Assembly (NCBI RefSeq): GCF_009811415.1
Contig: NZ_BLIG01000019.1
Span: forward strand, 1 to 64,000
Direction of reading: 5' to 3'
DNA from: Alteromonas sp. KUL106
Lineage (GTDB): Bacteria > Pseudomonadota > Gammaproteobacteria > Enterobacterales > Alteromonadaceae
Length of the DNA: 64,000 bases
The position numbers were made by a program, and so were the translations under genes. How positions within the stretch are numbered: the stretch's first letter is position 1; every line of letters starts with the position of its first letter. Positions 1 to 6,915 of this stretch are shown here, in pieces. The notes beneath the pieces were generated by a model. The model saw only the letters and a program-made list of their open reading frames with translations, made no database searches and was not told where the DNA came from.

Positions 1-1533
1 CCACTTTCTCTCACTGGGAACTATTTCAGAGTTCACAGTAATAAGTGCCTCCGGTCTGTATTTCACTTTAATTTCATTGTCTTGCAGCGTAATGCTGTGA
101 ATAAACGTCTTAAAGAATTCACGAACTTTACCCGGGTTATTGGTGGTTTTGATGATATCAACCAGCAATTCGCTCAATTCGGTAAGGTCAGTTTCGGAAA
201 TTTCCAACTGTGGTGGTTTTTCCGTTTCGGCCACGGCTAATTCAGTATTTAATTTCCTAATCGTTTCGTTGTTAGAACGTAAACGCGGTGCAAGGTCTTG
301 CACGTTGTAAATGCCTGTATCGTCTTCCAGTAGTTCATATAAGCGCGAATTCTTGCGCTCATACTCTTTAATTTGCTGAACGATTTCGTTGCATCTGTCT
401 CGCTTTTTTTGCGCCCAAGAGCCGCACAGGTCGTTAAGCTGCAATAGCAAATCTTTCAAATTTCGCTCTGTAAGCACTTCTGCGCAGATAACATCCGTCA
501 TCCAAGGGTCGAATATGGCTGAATTAATTCTACGGTCTTCACAGCCCAAACCAGCCTGTTTAGTGCTGCAGTTGTAATAGTAGTAAGTCTTCGTTGCGCC
601 TTTTGCCTTTTCTATCTTCATAGACTTACCGCATTTGCCGCATTTCAATAGGCCAGTAAAGAAACGAGTGCTTTTGGGTGAACCGCCCTCTTGCACCGCT
701 TTTTGGGTTTGGCTATCCATTGTTTTTTGCACAGCGTCGTACAGTTCGAAAGCAACAATCGGTTCGTGGCTATCTACCACTATCCATTCAGAACGAGGCA
801 GTGAACCATCGCGGCCTTTTTTACCGAAAGCGATACGGCCAACCACACGTTCGTTGCGCAGCAAGCCAAGAATTGAAGTCTTATTCCACTTCTTACCACG
901 ATTAAGACGCCCTTCAGCGTTAAGTAGCTCAGCTATTTGTTTTCCACCATAGCCAGAAAGCTTTAATTCGAATATTCGGTTAACAGTGCCAACTTCCATC
1001 GGGTTGGGAACTAACCTGGTCTTATTTTTCTCTCCCAGTACTTTTTCAACTTGGTATCCAAATGTCAGATAGCCACCATTGAAATAGCCCTTTTGGGCAT
1101 TTGCGATCATAGAGCGCTTAGTGTCTTGTGAAACTTGGCGAGAATAGTACTCGTCGAATAGCTCTAAAATCCCCTCGTAAATAAAGCCAGAATCGCCTTT
1201 GTCGATGTTTTGGGATACATAGCTTATCTTGGTACTGCTATTCGCTAATCGTCGCTTATTTAGCTTTGCTTCAAGCGCATTCCTGGCAAAGCGTGAAGTA
1301 CTCCAACAGATAAAATAATCAACGTCGAAGTTTTCACAGTATGAAATGGCTTGTTGGAATGCAGGACGGTTGTCAGTGGCGCCAGAGATACCTTCGTCTG
1401 TGAATACTTTCTTCACATCGGCCTCGAGCGATTTTGCGTGGGCTAGGCATTTGTCTATTTGGCTTTGAACAGGAAGTTCCTTTTCGGCTTGTTTCGCAGT
1501 GGAAACACGCGCATATATTACACAAGTGGTCAT
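1..1533 (-). CDS. Large serine recombinase (phage integrase), C-terminus cut by window edge
   Basis: The reading frame is open from ATG at 1533 to the window edge (at least 510 residues), so the stop lies just outside. The N-terminus reads MTTCVIYARVSTAKQ, with Arg9 and nucleophile Ser11 of the resolvase fold. SGATDNRPAF and a RFARN segment follow as in this family, then a recombinase domain. A zinc beta-ribbon starts with CGKCG near residue 297 and has partner cysteines near 321 and 331; a coiled-coil tail follows. Known family members integrate or excise phages by a serine-linked double-strand exchange. Its place at the phage end makes it the likely integrase. The start follows an AGGAACTAACA ribosome-site module shared with other genes of this phage. 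Confidence 0.93.
   Translation of the reverse strand, partial: MTTCVIYARVSTAKQAEKELPVQSQIDKCLAHAKSLEADVKKVFTDEGISGATDNRPAFQQAISYCENFDVDYFICWSTSRFARNALEAKLNKRRLANSSTKISYVSQNIDKGDSGFIYEGILELFDEYYSRQVSQDTKRSMIANAQKGYFNGGYLTFGYQVEKVLGEKNKTRLVPNPMEVGTVNRIFELKLSGYGGKQIAELLNAEGRLNRGKKWNKTSILGLLRNERVVGRIAFGKKGRDGSLPRSEWIVVDSHEPIVAFELYDAVQKTMDSQTQKAVQEGGSPKSTRFFTGLLKCGKCGKSMKIEKAKGATKTYYYYNCSTKQAGLGCEDRRINSAIFDPWMTDVICAEVLTERNLKDLLLQLNDLCGSWAQKKRDRCNEIVQQIKEYERKNSRLYELLEDDTGIYNVQDLAPRLRSNNETIRKLNTELAVAETEKPPQLEISETDLTELSELLVDIIKTTNNPGKVREFFKTFIHSITLQDNEIKVKYRPEALITVNSEIVPSERKW
16..26 (+). other. Candidate left att core (11 bp, GGGAACTATTT)
   Basis: GGGAACTATTT here recurs in direct orientation at 45440-45450, just outside the rightmost phage gene, with unrelated flanks. 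That pattern fits serine-integrase attL/attR, which share only a short core. The left copy lies within the 3' part of the recombinase frame, which weakens or complicates the idea. An 11-bp match could also be chance. Confidence 0.3.
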
Positions 1534-1551
1534 TGTTAGTTCCTAAAATCA

Positions 1552-1905
1552 CTATCTAAGGGGTACTTCCCCCAATTCGTACTTTTTTGCTATTCGTCTT
1601 ATTGTATCAGGAGAACGAGACATTCCATGTTTTTCTAGTTCTTTGGTTATCTCGGTGCAGGACATGTTGCTTTCAATGAAGCATTTGATGATTTGTACGC
1701 ATTGAAACTCTTGGTACTTCTTAATGGAAGGTACATAAATTTTATCTTGCTTCCACTGGTTTTCGGGGCAGCTGGCGACACGCCATATTTTTATAAACAT
1801 ATCAGGGCCGGCGATTTGTAATATTTCTCGCCAAAACTTAGGTAAGTTCAGCTTATTCAGTTCGGCCATTTTCAGCGACTTTATCTCTGCTGCGCTTTCA
1901 CTCAT
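1552..1905 (-). CDS. Mor-like transcriptional activator
   Basis: A 117-residue protein resembling the Mor/C activator family of phage Mu. It has an N-terminal helical part, a central KIYVPS segment (about residues 55-60) matching the family's conserved IYIP-type strand, and a C-terminal helix-turn-helix (about 80-108, with SPDTIRRIAKKYEL as recognition-helix region). Mor/C proteins dimerise and activate middle or late phage promoters. The gene ends 18 bp before the serine recombinase start, so the two are probably cotranscribed. I infer that it could activate the late units carrying the repeated GCAGCGTTAGGGCAAA element, but nothing here proves this link. The start ATG at 1905 follows AAGGCA. 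Confidence 0.7.
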   Translation of the reverse strand: MSESAAEIKSLKMAELNKLNLPKFWREILQIAGPDMFIKIWRVASCPENQWKQDKIYVPSIKKYQEFQCVQIIKCFIESNMSCTEITKELEKHGMSRSPDTIRRIAKKYELGEVPLR

Positions 1906-2079
1906 GATTTTTGCCTTATAACGAAGTTTAAAATCAGTGCAGATATGCTGGTACCCACCCTACCCTATCTGAGAAAGCCCTTATACTTGCCGAGCCCCCA
2001 CCCCTTCTAATGATAATGCATGATGCTGGTAGATTGCAGGATATTCGTACAGTAAGTATGTGTTTAAGTTGTATTTCTA

Positions 2080-2100
2080 TTTTTTATTGCGCTTTTTATT
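2080..2100 (-). repeat. 21-bp repeat, copy 1 (core AAAAAGCGCAATAAAAAA)
   Basis: Read on the minus strand this is AATAAAAAGCGCAATAAAAA plus one more A. Identical 21-bp copies lie at 3732-3752 and 4816-4836 on the plus strand. A partial copy (TATTGCGCTTTTTG) is near 35459. The central GCGC with A-tract flanks looks like a protein-binding site. Confidence 0.6.
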
Positions 2101-2377
2101 AAATGAGTGTGGCTACAGGCTGTGTTCTATCGTGTGGGTTCGGTTATGTATTGCGTATTTTGTATATAAAGCGCAGTAAGAGTTCCCGCGAACCAAAGTG
2201 CTATTGTCCGTTTAAAAAGAGAGTTTCAAGGGTTGCTGCGCACACCCTCAAACATTCATTATCTATTAGTTGGTGGTACAGACTATATAATTTCCACGCA
2301 CCAGAAAAGAACCAAAGGCGTGTCTGTGTAAAGCTTTCTGGTAAATTTTAGGTTCTGGTGAGAGAGGGGTTTGCTTT

Positions 2378-2403
2378 AGCGCTGGGGTAATTGGCCCAGC
2401 GCT
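2378..2403. terminator. Hairpin downstream of the tyrosine recombinase
   Basis: AGCGCTGGG (2378-2386) and CCCAGCGCT (2395-2403) form a perfect 9-bp stem with an 8-nt loop. It lies 18 bp beyond the recombinase stop. Neither strand has a following T-run, so it is a weak terminator candidate and may be a processing or binding structure. Confidence 0.4.
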
Positions 2404-2420
2404 ATAGTGATAGTGAGAGG

Positions 2421-3419
2421 TTATTTCTTCAGGGCGTTAAGAAGTGGCGTTACTGCAGTAGTAATCTTTCCTAGTGGATTACCCTTATCGACTTGCTTGG
2501 TTAGCTTACGTAATGCGAGTTGAGTATATATCTCTGTGGTCTTGGGGTCGCTGTGGCCTAGCAGTGTTTGCCTGGTAATAATGTCTAAGTCTTCCTCTGC
2601 GTATTCGGTACCAGTAAGGTGTCGTAGTGCATGAGGGTGAGCCTGATTGGTAGGAACGCCAGCTGCAATGCCTCGTTTATGAATCATTTTCTGAATAGTG
2701 CGCGGTGATATTCTTCTGTTTTCACCGTAATAATCCCAGGGCTTAACTCTACGGTTATTAGTGCTGATGAATAACACCTGATCACCATTGGGTAGTGTGC
2801 GGTCGATATGGCGTAAATCAGGATGGCCGATATAAACACGCAGGAATAGTTGCACTTCCATAGGCAAAGGAACCTGCCGTTCTTTCTTCCCCTTCTCAAC
2901 AACGCGAATAGCTAAACGTTCAACACCGTCGTGCTCATAAGAAACAATGTTAGAGAGGTTTAGCGACACAATACCAGCCAAACGCAAACCACAGCCACCC
3001 ATTAGCGCAATAATCGCAGCGTCTCGTATACCAATAAATGTTTCCAGGTCACAGCTTTGTAGCAGCTGCTCGAAAGAACGCAGGCCCATAGCAACGGGGA
3101 TTTTTTGCGAAGATGCTGGGTAAGGTAATGAGGCGGTAAAATTGACGTGTGTATGGCCTTTATTAAATAGGTATTCATAAAATCCACGCAATGCAGCCAC
3201 TGCAGTTCGCCGGCTTTGCGGTACCAGCTTCATTTGATGCAGGAATAACCCAGTAAACTGTTCAAGCTGCAGCTGTTTGGGTTCGTAAGGGTCTACTAGC
3301 GACTTTTCGCAAAATGCGAGATAGAGCGTTAGATAATAGCGGTACTTCTTAATAGTTTCGGCTGAACGGCCTTCATTCAGCTGTTTAAACTGCAACCACT
3401 CATTCACCAATATCTGCAT
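2421..3419 (-). CDS. Tyrosine recombinase/integrase (XerC/D-like)
   Basis: A 332-residue protein with an N-terminal SAM-like core-binding domain (about 1-110) and a C-terminal catalytic domain. The complete active-site set is visible: Arg in GCGLRLAG (about 146), Lys in EKGKKERQ (about 178), HALRH (His/Arg about 263-266), LLGHSD (His about 289) and nucleophile Tyr in TEIYTQL (about 298). Family members cut and rejoin DNA through a 3'-phosphotyrosine. ATG at 3419 has GGGGA upstream; an in-frame ATG at 3455 would add 12 residues. The upstream region carries a dense GGACA/TGTCC array. With a serine recombinase also present, this enzyme may resolve, invert or serve another element rather than integrate the phage. 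Confidence 0.88.
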   Translation of the reverse strand: MQILVNEWLQFKQLNEGRSAETIKKYRYYLTLYLAFCEKSLVDPYEPKQLQLEQFTGLFLHQMKLVPQSRRTAVAALRGFYEYLFNKGHTHVNFTASLPYPASSQKIPVAMGLRSFEQLLQSCDLETFIGIRDAAIIALMGGCGLRLAGIVSLNLSNIVSYEHDGVERLAIRVVEKGKKERQVPLPMEVQLFLRVYIGHPDLRHIDRTLPNGDQVLFISTNNRRVKPWDYYGENRRISPRTIQKMIHKRGIAAGVPTNQAHPHALRHLTGTEYAEEDLDIITRQTLLGHSDPKTTEIYTQLALRKLTKQVDKGNPLGKITTAVTPLLNALKK

Positions 3420-3439
3420 TTTAAAGGATCCCCAGGGGC

Positions 3440-3830
3440 ATATTTTCACGGACATTTGGACATTTAACCCTTTTTAGCGATGCAGGCCGCGCAGAACAAG
3501 GGCAAAGCACTGTCCAAAACTGTCCAAAATTTACGGACATGCTCTTTTTTTTCGGACAGTTCCGACCAGTGACGATTTTAAAACTGGACATCTCCCTTTT
3601 ATCTATATTTCTTTATCTTATTAATTCTTAAAGAAAAATAATAATAATAAGAGAAACAATGAAACGCAGAAAAAAACAAAACTGACAGAAAACGACTGAA
3701 AACGGACAGAAAAACCAACAAAACTGACAACAATAAAAAGCGCAATAAAAAATAAGGCATAAAAAACATAAACATAGGCGATAAAAGAAGGATAAATGCT
3801 TCAAATGTCCAATGTCCAATAGTTGCGCCC
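3440..3830. repeat. Array of about ten GGACA/TGTCC motifs upstream of the tyrosine recombinase
   Basis: GGACA occurs near 3450, 3458, 3535, 3554, 3587 and 3703; its complement TGTCC occurs near 3511, 3521, 3806 and 3813. Fuller versions read TTGGACATTT or AAATGTCCAATGTCCAAT. Some are spaced 8-10 bp apart as tandem pairs. Between them lies an A-rich block (3640-3760) with CTGACAGAAAACGACTGAAA-like near-repeats. No gene is supported here: a leftward frame at 3599-3928 is low-complexity. The array could be recombinase arm sites, operators for the Xre regulator at 3913, or iterons. Confidence 0.5.
3732..3752 (+). repeat. 21-bp repeat, copy 2
   Basis: Identical to the copies at 2080-2100 (inverted) and 4816-4836 (direct). 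It lies within the A-rich part of the GGACA array. Confidence 0.6.
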
Positions 3831-3912
3831 CCGTATAAAATGTAAATAATGCGCGTCAGCAGCCTGTTTGGCTGTTTCAATTCGTAGGGTTCGGTTTGGC
3901 AGTGAGGTATAC

Positions 3913-4185
3913 ATGATTTGCCTGCCACCGTCGTTTGACGGTAAGCAATTAAGAGCTTTACGCAGGGAAGCTGGGCTTACTCAACAACAGATAGCAGAAA
4001 AGCTGTGCATTAGCAGGGAAACGGTTGTAGCTATTGAAAATAACAAGCCGTCGGCAATAGAGGGGTTGAAACTTAAAACTATTCAAATGTGGTGCTGCGC
4101 CTGCAGGCCCAGCGTGAGATATAGAACGTTGGATAGTTTTACCCATTACTTACTTAACTTAGTCAGCAAAAAAGAATATGAATAG
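3913..4185 (+). CDS. Xre/Cro-family helix-turn-helix regulator
   Basis: A 90-residue protein whose residues 8-50 form a typical Xre HTH (LRALRREAGLTQQQIAEKL, then CISRETVVAIENNK). The C-terminal tail is short and Cys-rich with no known domain. ATG at 3913 is preceded by GTGAGG; a longer TTG frame from 3868 is less likely. Apart from the repressor and one tiny ORF, it is the only rightward phage gene, and it faces the tyrosine recombinase across the GGACA array. I infer that it controls that promoter region. Confidence 0.75.
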   Translation: MICLPPSFDGKQLRALRREAGLTQQQIAEKLCISRETVVAIENNKPSAIEGLKLKTIQMWCCACRPSVRYRTLDSFTHYLLNLVSKKEYE

Positions 4186-4292
4186 CCTGGCTTATAGCTA
4201 AATGTTTAGTAATGTGAATTTGAATTAACAGATCGTACTACTTTAGGCTGATAGTATTGAATTGTTTACAGCGCAGTACTAAAGGAATAAAC

Positions 4293-4448
4293 ATGCAGCA
4301 AAACACCTTTCTTTTATCCAGCCTTTTATCCTCTATCAAATCTATGCTTATCAACATGGAAGAAACCGGCACAGACCACACAGCAGCATTGCACTGCCTT
4401 ATTGAGCAGTGCGAACGGTTGATTTGCACTCACATTACGACCGATTGA
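4293..4448 (+). CDS. Small protein, distant relative of the 59-residue family
   Basis: A 51-residue protein starting at ATG 4293 behind AAAGGAAT. The pattern LLSSIKSMLINMEETGTDHT loosely matches YLKGLQSLFENMDDGPVEHL of the 59-residue proteins at 4867-5046 and 34461-34640 (L-x-S-(M/L)-x-x-N-M-acidic, then His). It may therefore be a third, diverged family member. Function unknown. It overlaps the end of the convergent lipoprotein gene by 19 bp. Confidence 0.55.
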   Translation: MQQNTFLLSSLLSSIKSMLINMEETGTDHTAALHCLIEQCERLICTHITTD

Positions 4449-4771
4449 TTAACAGACCAATTACCATTGGTGTCGCCAGTTACAGTACAACCAAATTTAG
4501 TTCTGACGTGGCCCCCAAACATATTTTCAGCTGTAACAAATCCCAAAACTTGATAGGTATTTTGTCTCAGTTTTCCATCTGAACGAACGCTAGTATGTTT
4601 TGCAGTAGTATTTCGATGGTCAAAATCAGCTGATGAAGGGTTACTTAATTTATTTTCTATTGCGGTCATGCAAACGGCAATAGCCATACTTTTTGTTGGC
4701 TGATTTGTCTCATTTTTTTTGCTGCATGATATTAATAGTATAGAAAATGTCACGATGATGAGTGCTTTCAA
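4430..4771 (-). CDS. Small secreted lipoprotein
   Basis: A 113-residue protein with an N-terminal signal (MKALIIVTFSILLISC) ending in a lipobox, so Cys16 is the likely lipidated residue. The mature part has two more cysteines, at about 34 and 94. The start is TTG at 4771 behind AAAAGGA. A lipoprotein gene with its own transcription unit beside phage regulatory genes is typical of a lysogenic-conversion (moron) gene; exclusion of related phages is possible but only inferred. The family is not recognised. Confidence 0.7.
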   Translation of the reverse strand: MKALIIVTFSILLISCSKKNETNQPTKSMAIAVCMTAIENKLSNPSSADFDHRNTTAKHTSVRSDGKLRQNTYQVLGFVTAENMFGGHVRTKFGCTVTGDTNGNWSVNQSVVM

Positions 4772-4815
4772 AGCAAAGTCCTTTTATGGTTTAAAGCACT
4801 AAACTATGTGTTAAA

Positions 4816-4836
4816 AATAAAAAGCGCAATAAAAAA
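4816..4836 (+). repeat. 21-bp repeat, copy 3
   Basis: Identical to copies 1 and 2. On the minus strand its T6 end forms the T-tract of the terminator at 4836-4857. Confidence 0.6.
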
Positions 4837-4857
4837 GCCCACTTTAATTTGTGGGCT
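4830..4857 (-). terminator. Intrinsic terminator of the 4867-5590 cassette
   Basis: AGCCCAC (4836-4842) pairs with GTGGGCT (4851-4857) around an 8-nt loop. On the minus strand the stem is followed by TTTTTTATT. It lies 10 bp after the stop of the 59-residue gene. Confidence 0.75.
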
Positions 4858-4866
4858 TTCGTTTGT

Positions 4867-5046
4867 TTAACGTTCGGCTTTTACCAGTATTTCTATTTTT
4901 TCGGTGGCTGGTTTTAGCAGCTGCACCATCTGAAACGCCTGTAAGTGCTCTACTGGCCCATCATCCATGTTTTCAAATAAGCTTTGAAGGCCTTTTAAAT
5001 ATTCGCTAAGTTCGTAGGCGGTTTGATATCGGCTTTGATTTCTCAT
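4867..5046 (-). CDS. Conserved 59-residue protein, copy A
   Basis: The protein begins MRNQSRYQTAYELSEYLKGL and contains QSLFENMDDGPVEHLQAFQM followed by VQLLKPATEKI. It is a close paralogue of the protein at 34461-34640, sharing an almost identical central 35 residues. The start lies one base after the stop of the BRO gene, so the pair is translationally coupled; the second copy follows its own antirepressor-like gene with the same spacing. The product should be largely helical. Function unknown; repeated pairing with antirepressors suggests a partner or modulator role. Confidence 0.8.
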   Translation of the reverse strand: MRNQSRYQTAYELSEYLKGLQSLFENMDDGPVEHLQAFQMVQLLKPATEKIEILVKAER

Positions 5047-5047
5047 G

Positions 5048-5590
5048 CTACACCCCTAGTTCTAGCTGCTGACCTAGTAGCTCGGTGTTTGGCATGGGTT
5101 CACCCAGCTGGTTGCAGATGTTACGCAACGTAGTGATATAGGCACTTTTGGCAAACTGGTCGCGACAATTCACCAGTTCCTGAATGAGTTTGATTTTTTG
5201 GTTGCGCAGCGCAATAAGGTCTTTGGCTGGTAATGTGCCGAAATACCCCTGTTTACGAATAGAGGGTAATACTTCCTCGCACACCCACTGCGTAAATTTA
5301 ACGGCTTCGGGTTTGTTAGAGCGAAATGCGATCATGTAAAGCGCTGGTTCGTTAATGAAAAAGGTCTCTTTTACACCAAAGCTAGTACGGAGATTGCGTA
5401 CCACTTGCCACGTTTCTGGCAATTTTTGCAGGCTTTTTGTCCCTCTCCATGCAATTTCGAGGGCTTCAAATACCTCTTTTGCGACAAAAAATGCATCACC
5501 ATTTTCATCGATGGCGGTATTTATTTCGGTATTGGAATACGAGAATGGGTTGTTGTTTGCCTTTAATTCGGCATTGAGAAATGTCGTCAT
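5048..5590 (-). CDS. BRO-family phage antirepressor
   Basis: A 180-residue protein with a Bro-N domain at about residues 10-120: FFVAKEVFEALEI, GVKETFFINEPALYMIAFRS and PEAVKFTQWVCEEVLPSIRK are typical family segments. The C-terminal tail is helical. BRO/antirepressor proteins bind DNA or inactivate phage repressors. Expression is probably set by the structured leader (5597-5812) that can pair with its ribosome site. The start ATG at 5590 follows AGGAG. The gene is coupled to the 59-residue gene downstream. The tail residues LGQQLELGV resemble the end of the second cassette's protein (KPDQLALEV). Confidence 0.85.
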   Translation of the reverse strand: MTTFLNAELKANNNPFSYSNTEINTAIDENGDAFFVAKEVFEALEIAWRGTKSLQKLPETWQVVRNLRTSFGVKETFFINEPALYMIAFRSNKPEAVKFTQWVCEEVLPSIRKQGYFGTLPAKDLIALRNQKIKLIQELVNCRDQFAKSAYITTLRNICNQLGEPMPNTELLGQQLELGV

Positions 5591-5596
5591 TACTGA

Positions 5597-5812
5597 CTCC
5601 TATTGTTTTTTAGTAAGTGTTGCCACCATTGGGTGGCGGGTCTCAACTAGAGCAACAATAGTAGCTCCGGGCCTATTTCCCCTAAGGGTGTTTTATTACG
5701 CCTCTCAACCCGCCATAGATAGATTTATGGCGTGCGACTGCTTTACAGGCACAAAAAAACCGCAAAGGCTAACGGGTGCGGATAACCGCTATTGTTTTCT
5801 AGTGCCTGTAAA
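5597..5812 (-). ncRNA. C4-like antisense leader RNA, copy A
   Basis: In RNA order: an upstream RBS-like copy AACAATAGCGG (5796-5786); a CCGC/GCGG hairpin followed by T7; a core identical to copy B over 19 bp (5746-5764); an anti-RBS segment CTATTGTT (5661-5654); and the real ribosome site AACAATAGGAG (5607-5597). The anti segment can pair with either copy (10 of 11 positions with the true RBS). An 11-bp inverted repeat (5742-5752 with 5802-5812) encloses the terminator-like part. P1/P7 C4 RNA is known to block antirepressor translation by such pairing. Assignment to that class is by architecture, not alignment. Confidence 0.7.
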
Positions 5813-5844
5813 ACTACACCTGAATTATTCGGGTGTCAAATAAC

Positions 5845-6033
5845 CTATTCCTCTTGTTGTTCTAATTCGCTTAATGCGTATTCGGCAACGCAATGGCAAC
5901 CCGAACATGACATTATAATCATTGGTTCACCATTAGGTTTTTTGCCAGCTTCAATATAGGTGTCGTCAGAGTCACAATATTCACAGACAACTTTCAACGA
6001 TGTGATTATGTAGCTTGGTAAGTTTTTAGCCAT
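5845..6033 (-). CDS. Small zinc-ribbon-like protein
   Basis: A 62-residue protein with CEYC (about 17-20) and CSGCHC (about 43-48), spaced as in a treble-clef or zinc-ribbon fold. The C-terminus is acidic. The start ATG at 6033 follows GTGAGGTG. It stands alone between two structured non-coding stretches. Function unknown; small zinc ribbons of this kind in phages often bind nucleic acid or host polymerase, but that is only a family-level possibility. Confidence 0.6.
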   Translation of the reverse strand: MAKNLPSYIITSLKVVCEYCDSDDTYIEAGKKPNGEPMIIMSCSGCHCVAEYALSELEQQEE

Positions 6034-6214
6034 GTTTCACCTCACGCTTTACGATAAATGCACCTGCATTGAATTATTCGAACCCTTAAGGGTGCGAAGT
6101 TTCCGTTCCCGCCCCTACTTTTGGTGTTTCGTGGCGGGTTTAGAACCCTTTAAAGGGTTCTTATTGAGCAACTGCCCCCTCCTGTGAGGGCATCTGTTGG
6201 TTAATAGTACAATC
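6034..6214 (-). other. Structured leader between antirepressor and zinc-ribbon genes
   Basis: About 180 bp without a gene but rich in inverted repeats. They are the 20-nt perfect palindrome AGAACCCTTTAAAGGGTTCT (6142-6161), a CCCGCC/GGCGGG hairpin (about 6105-6137), ACCCTTAAGGGT (6082-6093), and a GCCCTC/GGGGGC hairpin just after the antirepressor stop. It shares CGAATAATTCA with the start of C4-like leader A, so it may be a third, weaker relative. Confidence 0.5.
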
Positions 6215-6757
6215 TCATACATCAAGTGCACCTTGTTTGCCGATTGGAATGTCTAGGCCGTACTCTTTATTCAGATGCGCTGCCGCCCACCGCTTAAGCT
6301 CGGGGTTTCGTATGGCATCCACTTCTCTGACAAGCTTCAATATCAGGTCACGCCCCGGCTTCAATGAAAAACCTTTGGTCTCGTAGTCGTGTAGTGCGTT
6401 ATCCCACTCTTTGTGTTTGGTTTCGAGCCAGTTTGCTGCATCGTTCTTATTGTGGCTTCTTAGTTGGCGGGGGTTAATTGCATTCAAGAACGCCATTACA
6501 CGGTCTATTCTGATTAGATACGTGTCTTTTTTTACCCCCATATCGCGAATATGGGGGATGCTTTCATCCCCCAAGATGAAGCCAAGACGACCAGATGTGT
6601 ATTCACATCCACTTATTTTTTTCTTCTGGTTATTCCAATCTATGCCTATTTCGTCACAGATTGGTTTAAGTGGAACCCGGTCATGGCCATCTGGGCACGG
6701 AACAACCGGAAGTAAAATCTCGCCATAGGCAATGCTTATATATATTGATTGGTTCAT
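6215..6757 (-). CDS. Antirepressor with P22-type N-terminal domain
   Basis: A 180-residue protein. Its N-terminal part (about 5-115) matches the P22 Ant N-terminal domain: GEILLPVVPCPDGHDRVPLKPICDEIGIDW split by turns, then a DTYLIRIDRVMAFLNAINPR segment. The C-terminal part is helical and of unknown family. P22 Ant binds and inactivates C2-type repressors; here the target would be the repressor at 14808. The start at 6757 lies in the shared AAGGAACTAACAATG module, three bases after the preceding small gene. A much longer upstream frame is disregarded because it overlaps two other genes. Confidence 0.8.
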   Translation of the reverse strand: MNQSIYISIAYGEILLPVVPCPDGHDRVPLKPICDEIGIDWNNQKKKISGCEYTSGRLGFILGDESIPHIRDMGVKKDTYLIRIDRVMAFLNAINPRQLRSHNKNDAANWLETKHKEWDNALHDYETKGFSLKPGRDLILKLVREVDAIRNPELKRWAAAHLNKEYGLDIPIGKQGALDV

Positions 6758-6759
6758 TG

Positions 6760-6915
6760 TTAGTTCCTTAAGGTTAGTAGTATGAGCGATAGAACGCCGA
6801 GCAATGCAGAGTAAAATAAGCCCGTTGATAAATGCTGCATTGTGTTTTTGAACCACTGGGGTTCGTGAGCGCAGCTTATCGCTGCGCAAATGCCAATGAG
6901 AACGTAGGCTTTCAT
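6760..6915 (-). CDS. Small membrane protein
   Basis: A 51-residue protein beginning MKAYVLIGICAAISCAHEPQ. It has one hydrophobic segment at the N-terminus and another near the C-terminus (FYSALLGVLSLILLTL). The start overlaps the stop of the preceding gene as ATGA, indicating coupled translation. No family recognised. Confidence 0.6.
   Translation of the reverse strand: MKAYVLIGICAAISCAHEPQWFKNTMQHLSTGLFYSALLGVLSLILLTLRN

Larger units (their letters stand above)
1906..2420. other. Intergenic stretch between Mor-like gene and tyrosine recombinase
   Basis: About 515 bp with no convincing gene. An 82-codon rightward frame at 2103-2351 has no good start context or recognisable features. The stretch holds one copy of a 21-bp AT-rich repeat (2080-2100) and a perfect 9-bp-stem hairpin (2378-2403) just downstream of the recombinase stop. 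Confidence 0.6.

Noticed and set aside
2103..2351. Rightward 82-codon frame
   Set aside because: No ribosome site, odd composition, no recognisable motif; lies in an intergenic stretch with repeats.
3599..3928. Leftward 109-codon frame
   Set aside because: Extremely Phe/Leu/Tyr-rich low-complexity translation of an A-rich block, no plausible start; better explained as the intergenic repeat array.
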